Positions 1 to 8,605 of a stretch of 64,000 bases of DNA are shown in pieces. The notes below the pieces were generated by a model. That model did no database searches. It was given only the letters and a program-made list of their open reading frames with translations, and was not told where the DNA came from. The stretch covers positions 481,690 through 545,689 of the forward strand of contig NZ_QGLK01000004.1 in NCBI RefSeq assembly GCF_003202755.1. The letters are read 5' to 3'. Position 1 is the first letter of the stretch. Each line of letters opens with the position of its first letter. This DNA is from Bifidobacterium asteroides (lineage in GTDB: Bacteria > Actinomycetota > Actinomycetes > Actinomycetales > Bifidobacteriaceae). The position numbers and the translations under genes were made by a program.

Positions 1-742
1 GGCCGGAGGAGCAGTAGGTGTCCACTCGGATGTCCGAGTCGGGAATGTCGATGTGGTCGGTGGGTTCTACCAGAGGGATGACCTCGACGGCTGCGAAAGA
101 AGTCTGCCGCCTGCCCTGGTTGTCAAAAGGCGAGATCCGCACCAGACGATGGGTGCCGCCCTCCACCGACAGACGGCCGTAGGCGTAAGGAGCGTCCACC
201 TGGAAGGTGGCCGACTTGATGCCGGCCTCCTCCGCGTAGGAGGTGTCCATGACCTTGGTGGAGAAGCCGTGCCTCTCAGCCCATCGCATGTACATACGCA
301 GGAGCATCTGGGCCCAATCGGCCGCGTCCACCCCGCCGGCGCCTGAGCGGATGGTGACCACGGCGGCGCGCTCGTCATACTCGCCGTCCAGCAGGGTCTG
401 AATCTCCATGTCAGCCAGATCGGACCTCAAAGAGTCGATCTCCTTGCGGGCTTCCACCAGAGTGTCCTGATCGTGCTCCTCCTGGCCCAGCTCCTCCAGT
501 GCCTGGACATCGTCCAGCCGGGAGGATGCGGACTCCAGATGCTTGAGCTGGGATTGCAAGGCCGAGAGCCTACTGGTCACTTTCTGGGCGTTCTCCTGAT
601 TGTCCCAGAGTCCTGGCGCACTGGCCTGACGCTCCAGATCAGCAATACGCGAGCGCAAACCCTCCGGATCCAGCGCCTTGGAAATCATCTCGTACTTGGC
701 CCTTGCCTGCTCCAATGCTTGAGCAAAATCCATCTCTGCCAT
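1..742 (-). CDS. prfB: Peptide chain release factor 2 (partial, N-terminal part)
   Basis: Class I release factor that recognises UGA and UAA stop codons and triggers peptidyl-tRNA hydrolysis on the ribosome. About 247 residues lie in the window. The helical N-terminal domain is followed by the RF2 signature region ([19 protein letters not shown], then [20 protein letters not shown]). The frame runs off the left edge at DTYCSSG, just before the catalytic GGQ loop, which must lie outside. The start chosen gives [10 protein letters not shown]; a second ATG lies three codons downstream. The reading frame is open throughout the first 40 codons, so the in-frame UGA and +1 programmed frameshift of many bacterial prfB genes is absent, as is usual in actinobacteria. 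Identification is secure. Confidence 0.95.
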   Translation of the reverse strand, partial: MAEMDFAQALEQARAKYEMISKALDPEGLRSRIADLERQASAPGLWDNQENAQKVTSRLSALQSQLKHLESASSRLDDVQALEELGQEEHDQDTLVEARKEIDSLRSDLADMEIQTLLDGEYDERAAVVTIRSGAGGVDAADWAQMLLRMYMRWAERHGFSTKVMDTSYAEEAGIKSATFQVDAPYAYGRLSVEGGTHRLVRISPFDNQGRRQTSFAAVEVIPLVEPTDHIDIPDSDIRVDTYCSSG

Positions 743-848
743 ACCGTCTCACCACTTTCCAGACCGGCTCCACACAATCCGGCCGTCATCTTCATTCCTA
801 TTTGCCTTTGCCTGTGACGGCCGGATTCCCCCGACCGGACGGGCCGGG

Positions 849-980
849 TCAAAGGCCGCTGAAGATGGCAGGGATGACAAGACTAGCCAGCAACGCCACG
901 GCGATGACCAGGCAGACCGCCCTGGCCGTATTGCGGCGCCGATGCTCCCGACGCTCCCGCTCATGACTGTAAGCACTCAT
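849..980 (-). CDS. Small single-span membrane protein, 43 aa, hypothetical
   Basis: A short frame upstream of prfB on the same strand. The first 20 residues are strongly basic (MSAYSHERERREHRRRNTAR). A single hydrophobic segment of about 20 residues (AVCLVIAVALLASLVIPAIF) follows and nearly reaches the C-terminus. This is the layout of a small positive-inside membrane protein. No convincing Shine-Dalgarno sequence precedes the ATG, which lowers confidence. A different frame of the same DNA is also open for 75 codons but has a composition unlike protein. Function unknown. Confidence 0.45.
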   Translation of the reverse strand: MSAYSHERERREHRRRNTARAVCLVIAVALLASLVIPAIFSGL

Positions 981-1056
981 AGTTGGTAATTTTATCTATC
1001 GGCTGGGACCTGGCTGGCAATGATCCAGACCCGGCTGTCGGACGGACAGTCTCTGT

Positions 1057-1084
1057 TTGAGTGTCGACCGGTTTATCCTATAAG
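1057..1084 (+). promoter_or_regulatory. Candidate sigma-70-type promoter of dapD
   Basis: TTGAGT at 1057-1062 and TATAAG at 1079-1084 are separated by 16 bp and lie about 43 bp before the dapD ATG. Five of six bases match the -10 consensus. Sequence-only call. Confidence 0.4.
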
Positions 1085-1126
1085 ACAACTTATGTCAATA
1101 CGACTGCACCGTCTGAAGGAGGAACG

Positions 1127-2086
1127 ATGAGCACATCACGCACCGCATGGGGTTGGGGCCTGGCCAGCCAGGACGAGCAGGGCCGGACCTTGGACGTCTG
1201 GTACCCGAAGGCCGAGATCTCGACGCCGCCAACCCCGGCGAACCGTCCCAACCACGACTTCGGTGACCAAGTCCACAACCAGCCCGACGCACGCGGCATC
1301 CGCCGGGTGCCAGTCTTCACCGTTGCCGATCTGGATGACACGATAGCGGATGCCGCCGATGCCTATCTGCGGCTTCATCTGCTCAGCATGCGTCTGACCC
1401 CGCCCAACAGCATGAACCTTGATGGAATCTTCGAACAGCTGACCACGGTGGTCTGGACCAACTACGGACCCTTTGCTGTGGAAGACTTCGCCCTGCGCAG
1501 GTCAGATGTTATGGCTGCAGCCAGCCGGTCCATGCCGGGCATGCCTGTTACGCAGGTAACGGTGCTGAGCGTGGACAAGTTCCCCCGCATGGTGGATTAC
1601 GTGGTTCCCGAGGGGGTACGCATCGGCAACGCTGACCGGATTCGGCTCGGCGCCCATCTTGCTCCGGGAACGACAGTCATGCATGAGGGCTTCGTCAACT
1701 TCAACGCCGGGACCCTAGGCCACTCCATGGTCGAAGGCCGGATCTCCCAGGGGGTTGTGGTCGGCGACGGTTCGGACATCGGCGGCGGAGCCTCCATCAT
1801 GGGCACCTTGTCCGGCGGAGGCCGCCATCGGGTCTCCATCGGCCAACACTCGTTGCTGGGAGCCAATGCCGGCATCGGCATCTCCCTAGGCGACGACTGC
1901 GTGGTCGAAGCCGGGCTTTACGTCACCGCCGGCACCAAGATCGGTCTGGGCGACCAAGTGGTCAAAGGGGCGGAACTGAGCGGACGGGATCATCTGCTCT
2001 TCATCCGCGACTCCCGCACCGGCCAGGTCAGAGCCCTGCCCCGCAAGAAGGGCATCGAGCTGAACGAGCGGCTGCACGCCAACTGA
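1127..2086 (+). CDS. dapD: 2,3,4,5-tetrahydropyridine-2,6-dicarboxylate N-succinyltransferase
   Basis: Cytoplasmic trimeric acyltransferase that moves succinyl from succinyl-CoA to tetrahydrodipicolinate in the lysine/meso-diaminopimelate branch. The 319-residue product matches the actinobacterial (M. tuberculosis-like) DapD length. The C-terminal half is a hexapeptide-repeat left-handed beta helix ([20 protein letters not shown], then [20 protein letters not shown]). It includes the conserved NAGTLG..MVEGRIS stretch, whose Glu is the key catalytic residue in the mycobacterial enzyme. The start was chosen at the ATG seven bases after GAAGGAGG; an upstream TTG at 1061 has no such site. It is a single gene, convergent with gltA 20 bases downstream. 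Confidence 0.95.
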   Translation: MSTSRTAWGWGLASQDEQGRTLDVWYPKAEISTPPTPANRPNHDFGDQVHNQPDARGIRRVPVFTVADLDDTIADAADAYLRLHLLSMRLTPPNSMNLDGIFEQLTTVVWTNYGPFAVEDFALRRSDVMAAASRSMPGMPVTQVTVLSVDKFPRMVDYVVPEGVRIGNADRIRLGAHLAPGTTVMHEGFVNFNAGTLGHSMVEGRISQGVVVGDGSDIGGGASIMGTLSGGGRHRVSIGQHSLLGANAGIGISLGDDCVVEAGLYVTAGTKIGLGDQVVKGAELSGRDHLLFIRDSRTGQVRALPRKKGIELNERLHAN

Positions 2087-2105
2087 GCCCAGACGATCTT
2101 CGGAC

Positions 2106-3395
2106 TCAGCGCTGCTCCATGGGCAGATAGTCGCGCGGGCCCTGCCCGGTATAGACCTGCCTGGGACGACCGATTTTCGTGTCAGGATCGTCCAGCATCT
2201 CCCTGTACTGGGCGATCCATCCGGGGATGCGACCCAGTGCGAAGAGCGTGGTGAACATCTCCGGGTCGAAGCCGATGTCGCGGTAGATGAGCCCGGTGTA
2301 GAAGTCCACATTGGGATAGAGGTGGCGTTCGACGAAGTAGTCGTCGTGCAGTGCCAGCTCCTCCAGCTCCAGAGCCACGTCGAAAAGTTCCGCATCCTTG
2401 GCATTTTTGTCCTGGTCGGGTTCGTCCATGAGCTTGTAGAGCCACTGCTTGGCGATGGCCGCGCGCGGATCATAAGATTTATAGACCCGGTGGCCCAGGC
2501 CCGCTATTTTCCGCCCCTCGCTCTTGGCCTGGTCCACATAGCCCCGCACACCAAGACCGGAATCACGTATGCTCTTCAACTGACGCAACACGGCCTCGTT
2601 TGCGCCGCCGTGCAGGGGACCTGACAGGGTATTGATGCCGGCAGCCACTGCCGAATACAGGTTGGCCCGGGCTGATCCGGCAATCCGCACTACTGAAGTA
2701 GAACAGTTCTGTTCATGGTCGGCATGGATGATCAGGAGCTTATCCAGGGCCTGCACCTTGAGAGGGTCGACCTGATAGGGCTGGTAGGGCATGGCGAAGC
2801 TCATCCGCAGGAAGTCCTCCACATAGCCCCAGTTCCTGTCCGGGTAGAGCAGGGGCTGGTCGCGGCGACGACGGTGGATCAGAGAAACGATGGTGCGCAC
2901 CTTGGCCATAATGATGGCGCTGGCCTCATCCAACTGGTCGGGATCGTCAACATCACATGTGTCCGGGTGGAAGCCAGCCAGAGCATTGACCGCCGCAGCC
3001 AGCACACTCATGGGATGAGCCTGGCGGGGGAACGACGATAGCAGATGACGGAAGTCCTCCCCTACGACCGTATAACCCAGGACATGGCTGCGGAACCGCT
3101 TGTACTGCTCGGCATCAGGCAACTCACCGTGGGACAATAGCCAGGCCACTTCAAGAAAATTGGACTGGGCACACAGGTCCTCTATGGCATAGCCCCTGTA
3201 GCGAAGTATGGATCGCTTGCCGTCAATGAAAGTGATTCCCGAGACGCACTGGGCTGTGGTCTGGAAGCCAGGATCCAGTGTGACCCACCCGTCGTTGCGC
3301 AGGGAGGAGACCAGAATGCCATCGGGCCCTTCGGTGGCGCGAACCAGGGGAAGATCAACCTGTTCGGAATCGATGGACAACCGTGCTGTAGACAC
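2106..3395 (-). CDS. gltA: Citrate synthase (type II)
   Basis: Condenses acetyl-CoA and oxaloacetate to citrate; in fermentative bifidobacteria this mainly supplies 2-oxoglutarate for glutamate synthesis. 429 residues, the usual length. Catalytic residues are visible: His262 in GPLHGGANEA, His302 with Arg311 in GLGHRVYKSYDPRA, and Asp364 in YPNVDFYTG. The start is a GTG six bases after a near-perfect AGGAGG; the frame could extend 38 codons upstream, but that segment is not citrate-synthase-like. It lies downstream of map on the same strand, separated by a terminator, so it is probably transcribed on its own. Confidence 0.96.
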   Translation of the reverse strand: MSTARLSIDSEQVDLPLVRATEGPDGILVSSLRNDGWVTLDPGFQTTAQCVSGITFIDGKRSILRYRGYAIEDLCAQSNFLEVAWLLSHGELPDAEQYKRFRSHVLGYTVVGEDFRHLLSSFPRQAHPMSVLAAAVNALAGFHPDTCDVDDPDQLDEASAIIMAKVRTIVSLIHRRRRDQPLLYPDRNWGYVEDFLRMSFAMPYQPYQVDPLKVQALDKLLIIHADHEQNCSTSVVRIAGSARANLYSAVAAGINTLSGPLHGGANEAVLRQLKSIRDSGLGVRGYVDQAKSEGRKIAGLGHRVYKSYDPRAAIAKQWLYKLMDEPDQDKNAKDAELFDVALELEELALHDDYFVERHLYPNVDFYTGLIYRDIGFDPEMFTTLFALGRIPGWIAQYREMLDDPDTKIGRPRQVYTGQGPRDYLPMEQR

Positions 3396-3660
3396 CACGC
3401 ACCTCCTGTTAATCAACCAGTGAGGTGCCAGTGAGAGTCGACGGCCATGCCGAATCAGGCTACCGGCACCTGTACCGGCGTGGAATTGCCGACATGCTAG
3501 CAGAAACAACCACGACTTCGATTACCGGCTTGTAACCACAAGCATGAATCCGTCACCTCCACCAACGACGCGCAGGTCCAAGCCAGTGCCGTCTTCGTCC
3601 CCGCACCAGACTGCAAGCACAAGGGCAGAAACGAAAGGGCCGGCATCAAATAGGACCGGT

Positions 3661-3710
3661 ATAAAAGAGGGGCCCAGGAGCATCCACATTGTGGACATTG
3701 CTGGGTCCCT
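3661..3710 (-). terminator. Rho-independent terminator of map
   Basis: An interrupted GC-rich inverted repeat (GGGACCCAGCA paired with a GGGCCCAG-containing arm) spans 3669-3709. On the minus strand it is followed by a T-rich tail (TCTTTTAT). It begins 35 bases after the map stop codon. Confidence 0.6.
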
Positions 3711-3744
3711 TATAGTCATACTCCGGTGCCGGACAGCCCTCGAC

Positions 3745-4521
3745 TCAGTCCCTGGTCGTCAGGATGACAGGCCCCTGCTCGGTGATGGCGATAGTGTGCT
3801 CGCTGTGGGCACCGCGCGATCCGTCTGCAGAACGCAGGGTCCACCCATCCTTGGGATCCTGGTAAATCTGATCGGTGGTCGCCAGGAACCAGGGTTCAAT
3901 GGCGATGACCAGACCTGGGCGCAGTTTGTAGCCGTGATGAGGAGTGCCGTCGTTGGGCACATGGGGATCACCATGCATAATTCGCCCTACCCCGTGTCCG
4001 CCGAACTCCAGGTTGACGCTGTATCCGTTTTCATGAGCAACCTCACCGACTGCAGCGGAGATGTCACCCAGACGGTTACCGGGCTGAGCCTGGGCGATGC
4101 CCGCCTTCAGGGCCTCTTCAGTGGTCCGAATCAGCCGCAGATCCTCTGGATCGGCATGCTCACCCACCACGAAGCTGATGGCCGAGTCGCCCACCCAGCC
4201 GTCCACATTGATGGCCAGATCAAGGGAGAGCAGGTCGCCGTCCTTCAGGTTGTAGTCATAGGGCACCCCGTGCAGGACGGCATCGTTGACGGACAGGCAA
4301 ATGTAGTGGGCGAAGGGGCCTGTGCCGAAATCGGGTGCGTAGTCCACGTAGCAGGAGGTGGCTCCCTTACGGGAGTTGATCCTGTCCTTGACGTAGTCAT
4401 CCAGCTCCAGCAGGTTGACCCCGGGTTTGCTCATGGCTTTGAGCTCCTTGAGGATGCTGCCGACAAACCTGCCCGCCGGCTTCATCTGTTCGATCTCCTG
4501 CTTGGTTTTGAGCTCGATCAT
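3745..4521 (-). CDS. map: Methionine aminopeptidase type I
   Basis: Removes the initiator methionine from nascent proteins. 258 residues of the pita-bread fold. Expected metal ligands are present in order: Asp in LSLDLAINVDG, Asp in WVGDSAISF, His in GGHGVGRIMH, Glu in IAIEPWF, and Glu in AHSEHTIAI. The protein is type Ia because no N-terminal zinc-finger extension is seen. It is monocistronic by appearance, with its own terminator downstream. Confidence 0.96.
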   Translation of the reverse strand: MIELKTKQEIEQMKPAGRFVGSILKELKAMSKPGVNLLELDDYVKDRINSRKGATSCYVDYAPDFGTGPFAHYICLSVNDAVLHGVPYDYNLKDGDLLSLDLAINVDGWVGDSAISFVVGEHADPEDLRLIRTTEEALKAGIAQAQPGNRLGDISAAVGEVAHENGYSVNLEFGGHGVGRIMHGDPHVPNDGTPHHGYKLRPGLVIAIEPWFLATTDQIYQDPKDGWTLRSADGSRGAHSEHTIAITEQGPVILTTRD

Positions 4522-4624
4522 CCTCTGCGTCCTTTCATAATTGGTGCCCGCGGGTGCCGCCCCTCAGGATCCTGCCCAAGTACTACCTCTCAGTATTATC
4601 GGGTCAGTCGGACGAGTCAGGCTC

Positions 4625-5338
4625 TCAGTTCCGGCCGAAGGTGAAGGCCCTGATGATGGAGACGACTCCCAGCACCAGAAGTGCACAGCCGCTGAAGATG
4701 ACCAGGAAGATGACGGAGCTCAGCGGGTAGATCATGACGATGATTCCGGCGATGATGGATACGATGCCCGAGAAGATGGCCCAGCCTGAATGCGGGAGCC
4801 CCCAGGAGGCTGCCAGACTCATCACGCCCTCCATGATCCAGCTGATGCCCACAATGATGGTGACCAGTAGGGTCAGCGCAGAAGCGGACAGGGCCGTGTT
4901 CCTGACGATGACAATGCCGCCGACGGCGATCAGGGCGCCAAAGAGGACACCCAACACACGCCAACCGCCGGGAAGCCCCTTGGACACGATGGAGGTGGCC
5001 AGACGGACCACGCCGGAGATGATGAAGTAGATACCCAGCACCACGGTCATGGCGATCAGGGTCTTGTCCGGCCTGAGCAGCAGGGCCAGGCCCAGGATGA
5101 CTCCAATCACGCCCATGACGCCCATAATGATGCGGATGGCTCGCAGGGTTCTGAATCCCAGATCCTCGGCGATCATGGAGAATGGATCCATCCGTGGCGG
5201 GCGCCCTTGGTAGCCGGGGTATTGCCCATACTGACCATAATTATTCTGGCCATAATTATTCTGATATTGGCCGTTATCCTGCGAAGAATCCCGACCACCG
5301 TACTGATTGGGCTGACCGCCCTGCATGGGATCCGTCAT
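4625..5338 (-). CDS. HdeD/DUF308-family membrane protein with Gln/Asn/Tyr-rich N-terminus
   Basis: 237 residues. The first 50 are low-complexity and hydrophilic (repeats of NNYGQ and QYGQYPG), probably disordered and cytoplasmic. About six hydrophobic segments follow from residue 68 onward, with the internal duplication typical of HdeD/DUF308 proteins (segments such as VVLGIYFIISGVVRLATS and VGISWIMEGVMSLAAS). In enterobacteria HdeD is linked to acid stress; in actinobacteria the family has no settled role. It is divergent from pepO. No substrate or partner can be inferred from the neighbours. Confidence 0.8.
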   Translation of the reverse strand: MTDPMQGGQPNQYGGRDSSQDNGQYQNNYGQNNYGQYGQYPGYQGRPPRMDPFSMIAEDLGFRTLRAIRIIMGVMGVIGVILGLALLLRPDKTLIAMTVVLGIYFIISGVVRLATSIVSKGLPGGWRVLGVLFGALIAVGGIVIVRNTALSASALTLLVTIIVGISWIMEGVMSLAASWGLPHSGWAIFSGIVSIIAGIIVMIYPLSSVIFLVIFSGCALLVLGVVSIIRAFTFGRN

Positions 5339-5512
5339 ACCGTCCTCTTTCGCTCGCTCAGGGCAGCCGAGCAGCCGTCCTGTTACTGTCTTCCAAGTTT
5401 AAATCACCAAGGGGGCAATCGCGGCTTTTTCCTTCAGCGGACGGTGCGCCGGTCCACTGATTCCCGGCAACCCAGGGCATGGCATGTCACCAAAGATGGC
5501 TAGGCTTGTGGC

Positions 5513-7606
5513 ATGGCACAATCAACTGATTCCAAGACCTCTTCCGGACTTGATCCGGCCTCCTTCTCTTCGGTCATTCGGCCGCAGGACGACCTCTTCC
5601 GCTTTGTCAACGGCCCCTGGATCGACACCTACAGCCTGCCCGAGGACCGCTCCCGGTTCGGCTCCTTCGACAAGCTTGCCGAGGATGCCGAAGCACAGAT
5701 CCATGAAATCCTTGAGGACCCGGAGTCCCCAGCTGTCAAGTCAGCCCTGCTCTATCGCAGTTTCCTGGACACCGATGCCATCGAAGCCGCAGGGATGGAA
5801 CCAATCCGCTCCGACCTGCAGGCCATTGATGCCGTGCCCGACAAGAAGGCACTGACCAGCCTGCTGGGCCAACTCAATCCCACCGGCGGTCCCGATCTGT
5901 TCGGCATTGCCATCTACGGTGATCCGGGCAACGCCGGCGTCAACGTGGCTCATATGGAACAGGCCGGGCTGGGACTTCCCGACGAGGCCTACTACCGTGA
6001 GAAGAGCTACGCTCCGGTCCGACAAGCCTACACCGACATGGTGGCCTCCCTGCTCAGGCTCTCCGGCTACGCCGATGACCAGGAGGATGCCCACAGGCAG
6101 GCGGAGTCCTTCCTTGAGATCGAGACTCGTATAGCTTCACGCCATTGGGACAACGTGTCCACCCGTGATGAGGATCGTACCTATAACCCCACCACCCTGG
6201 CCGACCTGGAATCAACGCTCGCCGATTTCGATCTGCACACCTGGATCGAGTCCTGGCAGAAGGCATATGCAGCCAGCCCTGTCGCCAATATGCAACCGGT
6301 CGACCTGAGCTCAGCCCTGTCCAGGACCATTGTGCACGAACCCTCCTTCCTGCAGGGTTTGAACGAGCTTTGGAAAACCAGTGATCTGGAGGATCTCAAA
6401 CTCTGGGCCCGCGTGCACACCCTGATCGAGTGGGCAGGCCTGCTCAGCAGCGACTTCGATCAGGCCAGGTTCGACTTCTATGGCAAGGTTCTTTCAGGCA
6501 CAACCAAGATGCGTGACCGCTGGAAGCGGGCTGTCTCCCTGGTCAATGGCATTTGCGGCGAGGAGGTCGGACGCGAATATGTACGCCGGCACTTCCCTGC
6601 CTCCAGCAAGGCCCGCATGGAGGCCCTGGTCTCAGACCTGATCGACGCCTACCGGGTCTCCATCACCTCCAGCGACTGGCTGGGCGAACAGACCAAGGTC
6701 AAGGCTCTGGCCAAGCTGGACAAATTCTCGCCCAAAATCGGCTACACCGAGCACTGGCGCGACTATACAGCTCTGGCTGTGGACGAAAAGCTGGGTCTGG
6801 TCGACAATGTGCGACGGGCCAACCTCTACGAGTCTGGCTACCAGTTCGGCAAAGCCGGTCAGCCTGTGGACAAGGAAGAGTGGCTGATGAATCCTCAGAC
6901 GGTCAACGCGTACTACGAGCCCACCCTGAACGTCATCGTTTTCCCAGCAGCCATTCTGCAACCGCCCTTCTTCGACCCAGAAGCCGACGATGCCGTCAAC
7001 TACGGAGGCATCGGATCGGTCATCGGCCACGAAATCGGCCACGGATTCGACGACCAGGGCTCCAAGTACGACGGTGACGGACGTCTGCAGGACTGGTGGA
7101 CCCCGCAGGACCGTGAAAACTTCGAACAACGGACCAAGGCTCTCATCGAGCAGTACAACGGCTTCGTCCCCCAACAGCTTGCCGAGAAGTACGCCGACAA
7201 GCCCGAGCAGGCACCCCATGTCAATGGAGCGCTGACCATCGGCGAGAACATCGGAGACCTGGGAGGCGTCAACATCGCCATCAAGGCCTATGCCCTCTCC
7301 TTGCAGAAGAAGGAGGGCGGCACAGTTGGGACAGACGATGCGGCCATGGACCAGGCACTGGTCTCGGCTCCGGTCATGGACGGCTACACTGGCCTGCAAC
7401 GGTTCTTCCTGTCTTATGCCTCCATCTGGAGGACCAAGAACAGGGATCAACTGGCCGAACAGTATCTGCAGATCGATCCACACTCCCCTGCTGAATTCCG
7501 CACCAACGGCATCGTCAGGAACGTGGATCGCTTCTATCAGGCCTTCGGAGTCACCGCTGACGACGGCATGTGGCTGGAACCCGACGCACGGGTCAAGATT
7601 TGGTAA
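5513..7606 (+). CDS. pepO: M13-family zinc metallopeptidase (PepO/neprilysin-like)
   Basis: Endopeptidase cleaving medium-size peptides, belonging to the neprilysin family. 697 residues, with no signal peptide or N-terminal membrane anchor, so it is expected in the cytoplasm. The zinc-binding HEIGH motif lies at about residue 506 (SVIGHEIGHGFDDQGSKYDG). The third zinc ligand is in GENIGDLGGVNIA at about residue 577. The substrate-binding NAYYEPTLNVIVFPAAILQP motif precedes them. The ATG has no obvious ribosome-binding site. Convergent with the SSB gene, with two hairpins between. Confidence 0.93.
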   Translation: MAQSTDSKTSSGLDPASFSSVIRPQDDLFRFVNGPWIDTYSLPEDRSRFGSFDKLAEDAEAQIHEILEDPESPAVKSALLYRSFLDTDAIEAAGMEPIRSDLQAIDAVPDKKALTSLLGQLNPTGGPDLFGIAIYGDPGNAGVNVAHMEQAGLGLPDEAYYREKSYAPVRQAYTDMVASLLRLSGYADDQEDAHRQAESFLEIETRIASRHWDNVSTRDEDRTYNPTTLADLESTLADFDLHTWIESWQKAYAASPVANMQPVDLSSALSRTIVHEPSFLQGLNELWKTSDLEDLKLWARVHTLIEWAGLLSSDFDQARFDFYGKVLSGTTKMRDRWKRAVSLVNGICGEEVGREYVRRHFPASSKARMEALVSDLIDAYRVSITSSDWLGEQTKVKALAKLDKFSPKIGYTEHWRDYTALAVDEKLGLVDNVRRANLYESGYQFGKAGQPVDKEEWLMNPQTVNAYYEPTLNVIVFPAAILQPPFFDPEADDAVNYGGIGSVIGHEIGHGFDDQGSKYDGDGRLQDWWTPQDRENFEQRTKALIEQYNGFVPQQLAEKYADKPEQAPHVNGALTIGENIGDLGGVNIAIKAYALSLQKKEGGTVGTDDAAMDQALVSAPVMDGYTGLQRFFLSYASIWRTKNRDQLAEQYLQIDPHSPAEFRTNGIVRNVDRFYQAFGVTADDGMWLEPDARVKIW

Positions 7607-7613
7607 ACCTGTT

Positions 7614-7647
7614 CTGATTAAAACCGTTGGTTGACGGTTTTAATCAG
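7614..7647. repeat. Perfect 14-bp inverted repeat between convergent genes
   Basis: Arms 7614-7627 and 7634-7647 (CTGATTAAAACCGT and its exact complement) enclose a 6-base loop. It starts eight bases after the pepO stop codon. The stem contains its own AAAA/TTTT tract but no T-run follows on either strand, so terminator function is only an inference. Confidence 0.65.
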
Positions 7648-7657
7648 TCTGCTGATC

Positions 7658-7703
7658 AAGGCGGGAGGCCTACGGGAATCAGTCGACCTTCCGCCTTCGT
7701 TTT
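7658..7703 (+). terminator. Rho-independent terminator of pepO
   Basis: An 11-bp stem (AAGGCGGGAGG with CCTTCCGCCTT, one G-T pair) is followed by CGTTTT on the plus strand. It lies 50 bases after the pepO stop. Confidence 0.55.
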
Positions 7704-7725
7704 GCTCGGCCGGAGCAACCTTTGT

Positions 7726-8235
7726 TCATCCAGCATTGGCAGCCTCCACGGATACTTCCTCCGGCGCAGATGAGGCAGGTGATGCAGAGGCTGTTTCGGA
7801 CGATGAAGATGCCAGCGGTGTGGTCCAAGGATCCGGACCGGCAGCCCCCTCATCAATAGGCGCAGAACTCGATCGGATCCTAGTGAAGGTATCCTGTCCA
7901 CGTGCTAAGTCGTGGCCAATGCCATCCGCAATCAAAACCAGACTGCTATGCGGCTGGCCGTCACTGGTCCACTCTTCCGTCACCAAGGATCCCGTCACCA
8001 TGACTGGATCACCCTTGTGCAGACAAGCCAAGGCATTGACCGCCAGAGTCCTGAAAGCCTTGACCGTCAGCCAGGTGGTGGATTTTCGTTTCCACACCCC
8101 AGCCGCAGCATCGTAATAGGCCGGCGTAGAGCCCAACCTGAAGGAGCAGATCGGTGTAGACCCCGGCTGTCCCAGACGAGTCGGCTGGGTCCCCATAAAG
8201 CCAAAGACGGTCGTTTTTATTTCGTTGATAGACAT
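7726..8235 (-). CDS. ssb: Single-stranded DNA-binding protein paralogue
   Basis: 169 residues with an N-terminal OB-fold of the SSB family (LRY-like strands, then WLTVKAFRTLAVNALACLHKGDPVMVTGSL, the region that in SSB carries the aromatic and basic DNA-binding residues). The C-terminal 60 residues are Ser/Ala/Pro-rich, and the protein ends in EEVSVEAANAG. It therefore lacks the acidic DDDIPF-type tip that recruits partner proteins in canonical SSB. It is probably an accessory SSB rather than the replicative one, which normally sits between rpsF and rpsR. A structured leader lies upstream (8313-8399). Confidence 0.82.
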   Translation of the reverse strand: MSINEIKTTVFGFMGTQPTRLGQPGSTPICSFRLGSTPAYYDAAAGVWKRKSTTWLTVKAFRTLAVNALACLHKGDPVMVTGSLVTEEWTSDGQPHSSLVLIADGIGHDLARGQDTFTRIRSSSAPIDEGAAGPDPWTTPLASSSSETASASPASSAPEEVSVEAANAG

Positions 8236-8312
8236 ACCGGCACCTCTCTGTCGATGTTATGAATCCGATGCTGTAAATCTGCCGGCCGATTCCTGCTCGC
8301 GCGGCAATGAGG

Positions 8313-8399
8313 CCGTTCGACGGAGGATCCCGGACCGGAACGCGGATAATCGGAGCGGGGGAAGGTACTGGCCCCGGCCAGAAACCCTCCATCGAACGG
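8313..8399 (-). promoter_or_regulatory. Candidate structured 5' leader of the SSB gene
   Basis: Arms 8313-8326 and 8386-8399 (CCGTTCGA[C/T]GGAGG) pair over 14 positions. The only imperfect position is C-A on the plus strand but a G-U wobble in the minus-strand transcript. A nested palindrome (CTGGCCCCGGCCAG) lies at 8368-8381. The element ends 77 bases before the ssb ATG in a 370-base gene-free stretch. No known riboswitch core was recognised in it. The rest of 8236-8605 shows no gene. Confidence 0.4.
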
Positions 8400-8605
8400 T
8401 GAATCTATCCTGCCTCCACCCACGTCTCCGCACCTGACCCGCAGACCATTGTGGTCGAACGAGCCCGGCTTGTTTCGCGAGGTGGACAACCCTGCCCATG
8501 GCTGGTTTGGCAATGTCCCTTTCAGCACCCAGGGCAATCGAGCATTGGTCCTGGGCTAAACTGTGAGAGCAGATACATCGGTACGGTTTGGAAGGACCCG
8601 CAGTC

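Noticed and set aside
3544..4644. 366-codon plus-strand frame over map
   Set aside because: Antisense shadow of map, which has all metal ligands and correct length.
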